Shown here piece after piece: positions 31,905 through 42,596 of a DNA stretch of 64,000 bases. The stretch is from contig JAAEAF010002550.1 of the NCBI GenBank assembly GCA_011037195.1, forward strand, positions 105,527 to 169,526. Direction: 5' to 3'. A model generated the notes under the pieces. It ran no database searches. It was given only the letters and a program-made list of their open reading frames with translations, and had not been told where the DNA came from. Position numbers and translations under genes: made by a program. The number at the start of each line of letters is the position of its first letter. Position 1 is the stretch's first letter. Source of the stretch: Triatoma infestans. Taxonomy: Eukaryota; Arthropoda; Insecta; Hemiptera; Reduviidae.

Positions 31905-33890
31905 AGAAAAACTTTCAAGTCAAATCGAACACCTTAGTACGTAACTGTATTTGTACGCAAGTTTCAAGAAAATCACTGGAACCGTTTTTTTTTTTTAGAG
32001 AATCAAGATAAAAAAAATAAATCAATTAAATTACGCTTCCAATGGACGAATTTTGACCAAATCCTTTGTAGGATCCGATTATGGCACTAAACAGAAATAT
32101 TAGAAAACTTGGCAGCTTTTCCTATTTATGAGAAGATATTTTCCTCATAATACACATCGAACACACGTATACATATACACACCTGTAGAGACCATTCGTG
32201 AAACTATTTGTTTTTTATTCTCAAATAACCTTAAAATATGTATATCCGGGGTGAATACTTGATTTTATTTATTTATTGAAATTTACATCTATTATAAGAT
32301 TAACTATAGTAAATTTGAAGGTTTTTAAATTGTAGACAATTGATAGAAACGGGAGCGGAGAAATCATTCAGTAGTAAAACTCCGATTTACTCAATAAGTA
32401 GATCACGAAGCCACTGACGTTTTAGTCTTCGTGTAGAATTTAAAGGATTAATGAGGGATGCAAGTTCACGCGACAAGAGGATTGACATGAAAGTATAAAC
32501 TGTTGTGAAATTTATTGTAACGGAATATGGATTTCTTGACGGACATATGGCATATTTAGATCTGTATGGATTGTATGATTGGAGACCAAGAAAAGAGCTG
32601 AAACGAATTTGCGGAGGATTTTGGATTGGAGGGTTTGGATACGTTTATAATTAGATCGTTTGGTTGAACCTCACAGTTCTGCGCCGTAAGCCCAAATAGG
32701 TTTAAGTATGACTTTGGAGATTAGCAGTTTGTTAGTAAGTGTTAGGTTAGATCGTTTATCAAGTAATCGCGTCAGCATTTTGTAATGTTGAAGTATTGCT
32801 TGTCGTTTGAGTCTTGTATGCGGATTCCATGTGAGGCGTCGGTCCAAGTACAGTTCTAAGTAGCGAACTTTTGTACTGGGAGCTGTTTTATTACGAAGAA
32901 AACATCAGATGGAGTAAAAGCTTTTGGAGGAGGGTCTAGTGGTAAAGGAATGTCTAAGTTATTTTCTATTTCTGTAATAAAGGAACTAAGGAGAATTTCT
33001 AAGGGAGTGAATCTTCTTAGAGGTGGGCAGCAAAGAGTTGCGCCTTATCGTCGTCAGATCTAGTCCATGTGCCGTCATTTTTGCGAAGTAGGAAGCAACT
33101 AGATTTGTATGATAGTATTTTTTTGGTTGCTATCCAAAGCGATTGTCTCGTGCAGTAATTTGGTTGGCGTGTTTTGAAAATAGCACATTTCTCAGCTCCC
33201 TTAGCGCAAGTTTTAATCGTCTTGTTAACTGATTGTATTTTCTCTTATACGATGGACATCTAGTTTGCTGCCAACTGCTTCGTGCATTTCGTTTTTCTGT
33301 AATAAGTAAAGCTATATGCGGACGAATATAAAGTTTGTCTTTGTCAAATGTGGTCAGTTTGTATGGTCGAGTTGATTTGCAAACAGCTAGTTGGAGTGAG
33401 TCAGTCATATGCTATACAGCACTGTCAATGTCATTAGGAGTTTTAAGCGATATGTTGAGACTGATCTGTTTAGCTAAACTTGCCTGAAAGAAGTCCCAGT
33501 CTATAAGTTCGTCAATCATTTTGGTTTTGGAGTTGGTAAATATTTTGAATCGAGTACGAGAATCAGAGGACTGTGATCAGAAACGAGGTATTCATTTACA
33601 GCACTTACTTTAGTGTAGAATGAATGAGGAATGAATGTGACAAAAATATCAACGATATCAGGTTGCTTTGATAGAGAAATTGGCCAGTATGTGGGTTCTG
33701 TAGGAGATGTTATTCTATAGTTGGTGGGTAACAGTGTTGAAATTAGTGTTTTTCCTCTGGGATTTGAAACTTGACAACCTCATTGAGAGTGCCTATCATT
33801 GTAGTCGCCTCCGCTGAGAAATCTGTTGCCTAAATAATTAAAAAAAGGTTTCGAATTCGGTGAATACTTAATTCTGTAAATTTGATACAA
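31905..33890 (+). repeat. Degenerate rep-T hosting Jockey LINE I
   Basis: Left part 31905-32249 retains AAGTTTCAAGAAAATCACTGG, ACGCTTCCAATGGACGAATT, a CA-rich tract and ATATCCGGGGTGAATACTT. The last 30 bp of the repeat reappear after LINE I at 33858-33890 (CTTAATTCTGTAAATTTGAT), showing the LINE landed in it. Confidence 0.6.
32265..33857 (-). mobile_element. Jockey LINE I with endonuclease end and deleted RT core
   Basis: Flanked by a 15-bp TSD with one mismatch (GGTGAATACTTGATT at 32250-32264; GGTGAATACTTAATT at 33858-33872). Minus strand from 33835: the end of an APE-like endonuclease (G-G-D-Y-N-D-R-H, P-D-I-V-D-I-F, Y-L-V-S-D-H-S-P-L). The frame 33130-33408 then gives the spacer typical of Jockey (I-T-E-K-R-N-A-R-S-S-W). 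The next conserved residues, V-R-Y-L-E-L-Y-L-D-R-R-L-T-W-N-P, come directly after V-I-K-Q-L-P, so the RT fingers and palm are missing. It ends R-R-L-K-R-Q-W-L-R-D-L at about 32410, the common Jockey C-terminus. An internal-deletion derivative, non-functional. Confidence 0.8.
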
Positions 33891-34173
33891 TCAAAATAAA
33901 AAAAAATCCTACAATATTCGTGATTGTAGATAACAAAAAATATATTGTATTTTGTGTGAACACTAAAACATTGTTTGAATTATAATTATGATCCACTTTG
34001 TGTTGAGACATAGGATCTTAACAGACGGCCACACAATTCACAAAATCTACGAGATTGGATTTTTTTTTTTTTTGTTCCCTTCAGCTAAATGAATTGGTGA
34101 AAATAATCATTGGTGAAAGAGTTGCAACAAAAAAATTCACATATTCAGCATCAGATACTTCGTAACTAAAGTA

Positions 34174-34237
34174 AAGAAGTGGTGGTACACCTGGCAAAGA
34201 AGCGGTGGTACACCTGGCAAAGAAGTGGTGGTACACA
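34174..34237. repeat. ~24-bp minisatellite, about 2.7 units
   Basis: Near-identical units AGAAGTGGTGGTACACCTGG(CAA) start at about 34174, 34198 and 34222. No other feature is recognised between 33890 and 34680. Confidence 0.85.
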
Positions 34238-34679
34238 CGAAACCTTTTCGACTGTTTTTAAAAGTAAATTTCAATAATTCACTATGCTTCTTTTTCATTA
34301 ATCTATTCAAAATATCATAAACGCCTATTGTGCACTCTTCTTCTTAAATAATATCCAAAATTGTTTAAATGCGTATAAAAAAAAAGGCGCCATGGTAATT
34401 GACTTGTTTGAGATGAGGATTACAAGACTTTGTACTGAGTTCATTTCACCTACTTTCAATGTTACAATCAAATAAATGATTACAATAGAAATGTGAAATA
34501 GAGAAAGTATGCAAAACGATAAGAATGGTATTGGATATCGATTGCAAAAAGAAAACTAAATATAATTATATAATAATAATGACACTGAATTAGATAAAGA
34601 ACAGGGGGGGAAAATGTGCTTAACTATTCTAAAGATAAATTAAAGTTTCAAAAAAGAAAGAAAGAAAAGGTATTATTCA

Positions 34680-34970
34680 AATACTAGAATAGGGGTCTTA
34701 CTTTAACAGGTTTCATCGTGGAGAAATAAACATTATTCAACTTCTGCATAATCTTGATTGGCTAAAATCTTGAATAATTTTGAACCTCACAGTATCGCCT
34801 ATGAACTTCAGGAAACTTGTGACAGATATAAAATAAAATGGGATTATTCTCTTCTTCTTGATAAGAATTGCATGAGGAGCACAGTTGTTCACAATTTATC
34901 AAATAACATCTTCCTCCCTTTCCAGTAGATCTTCCATTTCTTTTATCCCCAATAGTTTCGGTTGACAAAG
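34680..34970 (-). mobile_element. Possible LINE C-terminal remnant
   Basis: The minus frame (34762-34968) reads C-S-S-C-N-S-Y-Q-E-E-E-N-N-P-I-L-F-Y-I-C-H-K-F, which resembles the C..C....E...H-I-L..C finger of LINE C-termini with His replaced by Pro. The preceding G-K-G-G-R-C fits weakly. Tentative. Confidence 0.4.
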
Positions 34971-35189
34971 TAGCCTTTCTTTAGTTAAAGTTAAAGTTAA
35001 ATCCAGTTTCAGCCCAGTTATAGCCCGCAGTTAGAACAGCCAGGAAAATTTTCTTTTAATTTTATGTCATACTGACTCAAAAATAAGTTTTCCTGTCCCA
35101 TCGCCACAAATCAACCCACCTATACCATTTAATGTTCTGTGTGTTTCCGTGAAGAAAAAAGAGCCATTTCGTGGCATTTGAGAACATAC

Positions 35190-35380
35190 TATTAGGAAAG
35201 GGATCAGCTTACTGGTAGTTCGTTGGACTAGGAACGCAGAAGTCATACATTGACATTTTTTTTCTCTTTCTAGGAGTCTTTATAGATCAGTCCTATAGGG
35301 GCAGTGTTGTCTGTAAAGAGAGAGCACTGTCCAGAGGCCGCAGTAACAGAGAAAGCTGCGACGCCAATGACCATACATGT
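35190..35380 (+). mobile_element. SINE1 copy, degenerate
   Basis: Plus-strand match to SINE1: GAAAGGGATCAGCTTACTGG in the A-box region, a decayed B box, then CTAGGAGTCTTTATAGATCA and TTGTCTGTAAAGAGAGAGCACTGTCC, which match the 21.7-kb body. Confidence 0.65.
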
Positions 35381-35389
35381 TGATTTATT

Positions 35390-37188
35390 TGATTTATTGA
35401 TGTAAATTTATAAAGAATTAAAAGAGAAAGAAAATCCTCATATTAGAATACCTTCCAACATAAGAAAATAAACAAAATTAAATAAAGCTTACTTCTGAAG
35501 GAGCAAGAACATTTATTTTGACATCAAATTTATATTTTCCATGATATATTATGAAACATCTGTTTGTTATTTTGTTTACTAGCAACTTTAGTTTCCGGAA
35601 AAAACCGGTAGTCTATGTTAGCTGTATAACCACTTCCACTAGCCACATACGATACATGAATAAACCTTTCGAATCCATGAAATCAATTAAATCAAGAAAT
35701 AAAAAAAAAAAAAAGTGTTGATTAAAAATAAATGAATAAATAAATATTATTGATCTAATGACAAATGGAATGTTCAAGAAACTGTACCTCACATAATAAG
35801 CATTCCGGCTTTGATCTTTTAACATCGTGGAAATAGAGAGAGAGAGAGAAAAAAAAAAAAAAGGTTAAGCTAGGTTTCATCTAAAAAGAAGAAATAGGTG
35901 CCGGGAAAACCGTTGCAGATAGAAATGGGGAGTAGAAAGGCCAAGTGGAAAGAAAGGATCGTAGACGGAGTATGTTTGTATATATGTCTTTAAAAAGAAG
36001 CACCCAATATATGTATTTGTGTGTGAGTGTGTGTGTGTCTATGTGTGTGGTGACGCCTTTGAGTAAAGAGAGATTTCAGTATGTGAACAAGAGGAAGAAG
36101 ATGCGATAGGGGGGTGGGGGATCGTAGTACTGCTGCTGAGTCATGTTGCCCTGTTGGATTTCCTTATCCTACCATCCCCGTACTAGTCAAGGGTTTTCTT
36201 ATTCTCTCATTGCCACAGTGTTGTCGGCCATCGGATACCATCCCACTCACGCCATAATACTATTTCTCTGTCCTTGGTTCTCTCACTCTCTCCCTCTCTC
36301 GTACTGCCAATAAACATTTCTTTTTATTAGGACACTTGGACAAAGATCACGAAATTGGAAAGAATTGTTATCACCAGCTGTAAACCTCCTCCCCTCCTTT
36401 ACCCAAGGCTATTGGCGTCATTGAATTTTTCTTCCTGCCTTTATTTAGGATGAAATATTATCCTTTATTGTAAAAACCACCTACACCATTTTTAAACCTT
36501 CCAATGTTACACAGTATCTATATTAATAAAGGTTAAAGCTACTATCAGATATAAAGAACTATTTATCTTATTCATAGAGAAACTGTTAAAGTATTACCTG
36601 GATTTCCAATAATCTCATCTAGATAACAGCCAAATAAAATGAAGATATAGAACTGAACCTTCCAGAAAGACAAAGATATTACTTTCTACCTTTGTAAGAA
36701 TACTATTTTCATTTTATCATTCTACTGTTAATGTTATCTATCTGTTATGGTATCAGTATTTGGAGATTGACTTTTCAACAGGAAATTACATTTTCGGATT
36801 ATCTGTACCAGAAAATAATGTCCTTTAAAACTGGTCTAAATGATTTCACTCAAACACTATATCTCGCTAGAAGTTCATTTACTACTGCTGTAATTTCCGT
36901 TTAAACCTCTTAGAGCCAAGAAATGAATGTTTGATTCAAAAAAAAAAAAAATGTTTTTTTTAACATTGAATATGTTTTATGGGTGGGTGATTTGATAAAA
37001 AGTGTAATGCCCACCACACGGTATGGTGGGGGTGGATTGAAATGGAATGAACGTATATTATTAAAATTATAGGAGTGGAGATGTGAATGGAACATTTCAA
37101 TCCCGAATGAGTGCCGAACGTTTACGGAGACAGTCGAATCAGTTACCTTCATATTATTATCATAAATCATAATGTGTTTGATTTTGTT
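35390..37188. other. No gene or repeat recognised
   Basis: Sequence of mixed composition with small GT/GA microsatellites (about 35836-35865 and 36020-36050). The frames 35613-35825 and 36910-37170 show no protein character. This is among the longest stretches in the window without a recognised mobile element. Confidence 0.4.
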
Positions 37189-38031
37189 AGGTTTGTTCGT
37201 GCAGCGAGTTTGTGATAGTTCCTGACGGTTTTCAAACTGATTTCACTGTGCATGCAGCACCATGTCCACTTTGAAACTGTTGGAACTTAACCTGCAAGAA
37301 CGCTTTGTGATCAGTATTGTACCGTGATAATTATAAAGCATTCAGGAAAAAATAATTATTTATTTATTATTAATTTAGTTATTAGCTCTAAATCAGCAAT
37401 AAATTAGCTCATACATCTGTAAGAAATTAGTTTTTTTTTTTTTATTTAAGGCGCCATCACCGGACAGTGAGCTGTAGAGGCTTCTAGGAAGAAAAAAATC
37501 TAAGGGTAGCACAGCTGGACTCGAACCCGGGTCCTCCGCGTGGGAATCCAGTACGCTAACCACTTAGTTATTCCCTTCCCTTGTAAGAAATTAGTTTCAT
37601 TAAAAGTGGTTAGGCTATAGCTAATAAATAAGTAGACATTGAGTCCGGCAAATAAATGTATGAGATATCAATTCGCATACTTTTAAAGGACTGTCTGAGA
37701 TAGCCCAGAACAGCAAATAGTTCTGAATGGTTATATCCACAAACACAGGTTAAGTCAAAAAAAAAAAAAATAAATAGAAAGGAATATTGGCCAAGACAGT
37801 AGCAGAAATTTAATGCGTTAAAACTGCTTTGCGCATGCGTCGGACTACCAGTTTGAAAAATGGTTGGCGCTTTGAGCTCTGACTGCTCTGATAGTTTGCT
37901 GACGGTTTGAAAAACAGCACGAACACTTTACTCTGAGTTGGAAACCGTTTGAGTTTGAGAAATTGCTGCACGAACAGCATAATCTCTGTGCGCATGCTCC
38001 TGAAGGTTTGGCACTGCTGCACGAACAAACC
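37189..38031. mobile_element. Non-autonomous TIR transposon hosting SINE1
   Basis: A perfect 15-bp inverted repeat, GGTTTGTTCGTGCAG (37189-37203) and CTGCACGAACAAACC (38017-38031), with TA outside each end. Subterminal sequence repeats the CTGCACGAAC/GCATGC theme. No transposase frame. TA would fit a Tc1/mariner-type target; the subterminal hexamer repeats are more hAT-like. Length without the SINE is about 690 bp. Confidence 0.65.
37431..37581 (-). mobile_element. SINE1, internally deleted, with 13-bp TSD
   Basis: TSD TGTAAGAAATTAG (37418-37430 and 37582-37594) is perfect. Minus strand has GGGTTCGAGTCC as B box, GTGGTTAGCG in the A-box region and a poly(A) tail. Compared with the 21.6-kb copy about 90 bp of the body is missing. 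Confidence 0.88.
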
Positions 38032-38179
38032 TATTATTATTTGATCTTTGGGGGGAGGGAGGGGGATATATATATGTTTGTGTGTGAAATGACTTCATCA
38101 ATTTCTTTATTCTTGCTATGCGAACTAAACGTCTATGCTATATTATAACGTCTATTAAAAATTAAAATATATTTTAAGA

Positions 38180-39285
38180 TTGTTAACATTTCACGGATAT
38201 TGACGCTTGGCCGGAAGAAGGATCACGTACATCTGACAAAAGGTCAAATAATCGCCGGCCGAGAGGATTGAAATGTAAAAGTAGAGATTCATGGAGTTTT
38301 TTATAATGGAATGATTTCTTTAACGTAAGATATTTTTAGGTATTGGGAATGGTTAAGGTACATTGTATTGCAATATTAAACTTGAATGATTTCTTGGAAA
38401 AATTTAAATTAGCACCATTAATGTGAATAAATTGTGGTTCATCAAATGGTTCATGGCCATCGACGGTTTGTGCCCTTGAGCAGGATGTCAGAAAGCAGTG
38501 ATCGGGATGAAAGAAATTGTGCTAGGTTGTGATCTACAGTTTTAATGAAAGTTGATATAACAGGATTTAGCGAGGACGGCTAAAAATGGATCAAGTGTAA
38601 AAGTTTGAAACATAGAAGGGAGCGTTAATTATTCGAAGAAGAATTTTTCGATTGCAAGGTTTGTATTGGAAGGTTTAGGTTCGTATTTCCGGTAGCGCCA
38701 TAGAGTTCTAGTCGGTAAGTTCACATCGGCATAACGACAGAGGTCTTACTGTATTGTGTAAAATTATTTTTGAACGTTTGCCAAGTAGTCTTTTTTGGTC
38801 GAATAAGAGGATTCCATGTAAGTCTTTTGCCCAGGTATAAACCAAGGAAGGTATCTCACTTGATCTGCAGGCGGTTTCGGAATGTGGTACATGAGGACTG
38901 GAGAAAGGATTTTTACAGTTGAGAATGAAAATCATATAAAAAGTAAAGTAAAGTAAAGTAATACCAATTTTTTCAGGCGGGCTTAACGTCCAACTACCAA
39001 ATTAGGTGTCATGGACGGGGGCGGAAGCACCTACTTTACTGTTAACATTTTCCATACTAATATAAAATTTAGCAGTTATACGCGGGACTCGAACTGGGGT
39101 CCTCCCACTTACAAGTCCAAGCTCATAACCACTACACCAACACCCACCCCTGAAAATAATATATTTTGATTTAGTAGCCTTTAAACCTAATTCTCCATTT
39201 GGTAAGTCAATTTTCTATTGTCTAAAGATGGGCTTACAAATTTGAGAACGGGGTATTTCCTTGAGGTAAAAATCAGCAAGGGCAG
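38180..39285 (-). mobile_element. Jockey LINE K remnant, interrupted by SINE2
   Basis: Minus strand from about 39285: scattered RT thumb remnants (L-T-K-W-R-I-R-F-K), then past SINE2 the frame 38708-38935 (F-I-L-N-C-K-N-P-F, Y-T-W-A-K-D-L-H-G-I) corresponding to the Y-L-G..D..L-T-W region. K-I-L-L-R-I-I-N-A-P-F-Y follows near 38630. The tail (about 38190-38300) parallels the 3' end of LINE I. Highly decayed. Confidence 0.55.
38938..39150 (-). mobile_element. SINE2, tRNA-derived, with TSD
   Basis: TSD TGAAAATCATAT / TGAAAATAATAT (38926-38937 and 39151-39162). Minus strand begins GGGTGGGTGTTGGTGTAGTG, with CCCAGTTCGAGTCC as B box, and ends in a (TTTAC)n tail. It is distinct from SINE1. A sister copy is at 46685-46894. 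Confidence 0.85.
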
Positions 39286-40245
39286 TGTAATGTTATGGTG
39301 TGATGATGTTTATTTGTAGTAGCACGAGCGGTGTTGTAGTAAAAGGGGCTTGTAAGTGTCTGATCTTGTCAAACAAATGCGGTAAGTGGACTGTATTTGA
39401 GAGGGTGTAGTTCTGAATGCGGGGAAACAGAGAATAGTAATTTCAATAATAATGAATAATAGAACGCTTACCTTGTAAGATGTGGACACCGGCGTAGCAA
39501 CGCCCCAAGGAAAGGGATCCCAAAAGGAAAAGAGAGTCGACTCCCCCACTCCCCTGGCCCCAGATACCTTTGTGAACGTAGATGGTGTCCTCCAGTCTAA
39601 AAGGCAAGCAGATTGAAGGCCAAGTAGGCATAAGTAGATTCCTTTGTATGATGTTCTGTACTCAAGCGGGGAACATGCGGTGTAACGAGAATAGCGGAAA
39701 ACTGTGTACCCGTGAAAATGCGGTGTAACGAAAGAGGTGAGAAACGAGACGCTCGTATACTTGCGGCAAACAAACAGAGAGAAAACGAAACACTTAATAT
39801 GCGGGGTAGCACGTGAAAATGTAGAGCACTTCCGTGCGCGTACGAGCGAGGGTACAACAGAACCAGCACAGAAGTAGTAGAGAACTAACAGATTGGAGGG
39901 GAAACCGGACAATGACAATCGGAAGTTATCGTAATTACGAAAACGGCCGAAAGTAACATATGTGTTGCAAAAGTTATAGATTGGGAGACAAAAAGGCGTC
40001 AGGAGATTAAACATGAAGTATTAGTAATAATCAAGAAATCACCACTGTTAACAATTAATATATTCTGTTAAAATAATAACTACAACTTATTTGATATTAT
40101 AAACTTATTTAATTTATTGTGAAACTGGCACAGATATTTAGAGAGCGATTCCTGAAGTAGTGTTCCGATGTTTCCACCTTGATTTGTAGAACAAGTCTGT
40201 CCTGAAATAATCTTCTCTTTTGTCCGTTTAGTGCCTCCCCTGTGA
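39286..40245. mobile_element. Long LTR-beta variant (3' limit uncertain)
   Basis: Begins TGTAATGTTATGGTGTGATG, then GTAGCACGAGCGGTGTTGTA. It carries about 650 bp not present in the 23.7-kb copy, then resumes LTR-beta homology (TTAAAATAATAACTACAACT, CTGAAGTAGTGTTCCGATG) to about 40245. The 3' end and TSD are unresolved. Confidence 0.5.
39310..40014 (-). other. Unrecognised 234-codon open frame inside LTR-beta
   Basis: The longest open frame in the window not assigned to a known element protein. It is aromatic- and Ser/Thr-rich with no domain I can recognise, and no clear signal peptide, zinc finger or repeat. It lies antisense or sense within the extra ~650 bp of an LTR-like repeat. The unit is somewhat GC-richer than its flanks, which raises the chance of a random open frame. 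I give it no function. Confidence 0.25.
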
Positions 40246-40299
40246 GAAGAAGGGGGCAGTACAATGTCATAAAGGTTAATTAACTCTTCCATAACTGTT

Positions 40300-41300
40300 C
40301 TCTTATACCTGCGTGTACCTTTTTTGCGAGCGAGCTTGCATTTTTTCTTAATTTTGATTTCTTTTATAATTTAATATATTTATATATTTCTTGCATCCAT
40401 CTCAGCAGTATATAAATTGAGCACTGTTGGGTGTCTGTGATGTAACTGGTAAAATAGGGTTAAATAGAATTTTTTTTTTTTTAGGATAAGGAAATATATA
40501 GATGGTAGAATGCTCCTTAACTTCCACAATAAGGCCTCATGAGGGATTTTTTTTTAGTTTCAGAATTTAATCAGAGAAATGTTGTAAAATTTCATTGTGC
40601 AATATTAAATTTTTACTTTGAAAAATTATGATCGTAAATATATCTTTAGCAGTTGGTTGGTAGTTATTTATAACAAAATTTGTGAGGCAAGATGATGATA
40701 CTAGAGTTGTACTTATATATATATATATATATATCATGATACTAGTGGCGTTATTGGAACAGTAAAGCACCTGCAGAGTTAGACCAATAGGGTGTGTGGT
40801 AGCCTATAAGGCAATAAACTACTGGTAGAACTGTAGTTTTAGAGCTTTAGAAGGGAGTACATACCATAGACTACATATGTTGCCCTTATATCCAGCTAGT
40901 CCTAAGGTAAACCAGACCATACAGAGCCAGACAAGGATAAAAGATAAGCATAATGAAAAAAAAAAAAAAAAAGAAAAAAATCTTGCACACTTTCTCGAAA
41001 CAAATTTATTACTCTTTTTTTTCATATTAAAATTTATAATTTTTTTTAATATTACTTTGAGACATACTACAAGTAATAATTCTTTAGTAACTTTTTATAG
41101 TTAATATAGGAGGGACCCATGAAATTAAGTAAGGAAAGATAATCTTATTTTTACGGCTTTAATATGCTTTTTAAAGAGAAACTCCTAAGTGTTAAAGTTC
41201 ATCGTTTTATAAAATGTCGTCTTTTCCTTTTTAAAATATCGTTCTAAATTTGAATAGGATCTAATTTTTTCAAAATAGATATAACTCCTTATCGAAATTT
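40300..41300. other. AT-rich DNA with (AT)n tract, no gene seen
   Basis: (AT)n at about 40714-40733 and several poly(A)/(T) tracts. No repeat boundary or coding trace recognised. Confidence 0.5.
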
Positions 41301-41308
41301 AAAAAAAA

Positions 41309-42310
41309 TCTGGTGTGAAACACTCACACACCTTTCTTCTTACTCCTGTTCTCAAAATTATAATTGACAAATGTTTAGTTTGTGTACTAAATATAATGAA
41401 ATTCGTCGAAAACTGAAAAAAAAAAAATGTTCAGTAAAAGCGCACTTCCGGTTTACTAGTTTTCTTAAAACTTGGAATTTTGGCCATCTATTTATTTCTA
41501 ATTAATTTTTTTTGGATGTTAGGATTGTATAATCAACTATGATACCACTTTAGAGGAAGCTGTAATCCCACCCCTCCACTAAAAGTGCCCTTAAATGAAT
41601 TTTCCAGAGAAATGTTTCAAATAAAAGATGTAGATCTTTGCATATTTAGTTTATATACGAGGTTTCAAGAAAATATACGGAGCTGTTTTTGTGAAAATAG
41701 CGAAAAAGTGAAAAAAATCTTTTAGTAAAGTGTTAAAACAAACGTACTTCCGGTTATCCGATTTTTTCAAACTCGGAATTTCAACAACATATTTAATTCT
41801 AATTAACATTGTTTCGATGATAGAATTGTCTAATACACTGAAATAGCAGTAAAGATAAAAAAACCTAACCCCACCCCTCCCCCAAAACTGCCCTTAATGA
41901 ATTTTCCAAGAGAAATGTTTCAAATAAATGTTGTAGCTCTTTGTATGTGTAGTTGGTATACGAAGTTTAAAGAAAATCGTCGGAGCCATTTTTGAGAAAA
42001 TTGCAAAAACGTAAAAAAAAAACAAAAAACTAGTAAAGTGGTACTTCCAGTTGAGGAATTTTGACAGATAACACACCGTCAGATCCGATGGTGATACCTA
42101 AACATAATATCAAGTTTCGACTTTCTATGGTTTTTCATTTTTGAGCTATGCTGTTCACATACACACACACACGCACACTCACACAAAGACCATTTGCTAA
42201 AAACCATTTTTTTCAACTCAGGGGACCTCAAAACGGATATTTCCGGTAAAAACTCGATATCGTAAATTTGACACTATTACAATACTTCTAGTAATGAATT
42301 TGACTCCTAG
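41309..42310 (+). repeat. rep-T copy, near full length
   Basis: Begins TCTGGTGTGAAACACTCACAC and has the three ~290-bp units in order (CACTTCCGGTTTACTAG, TACTTCCGGTTATCCGA, TACTTCCAGTTGAGGAA). The CA tract and CGGTAAAAACTCGATATCG follow. The 3' terminal hairpin has decayed (ACTTCTAGTAATG...GACTCCTAGTAA). Confidence 0.85.
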
Positions 42311-42590
42311 TAAAAATATTACATTGAAAGGGCAAGTGCCCCGGAAAAGGAAGTAAAATTAAACTATATTAACAGGGCAACCCAGGGCCTATTATTGAGG
42401 GACATTTGACCAGTTAATTGTGGTTAACAACATCCTGTTTCTGACATTTGCAACCAGGATCCTGCTACTAAGTGTAGCTTCCTTATTTTTCCTCCAATAA
42501 TGTTAAGTCAACAAAGTTTGAGCTCAACTGTAATCAAACTTATCGAATCGGCTACAGTATTATGAAGTAGCAGTGCTTTAATTGAGTAAA
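42311..42590. other. Spacer between two rep-T copies
   Basis: No coding trace or recognised repeat. Confidence 0.4.
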
Positions 42591-42596
42591 AAAAAA

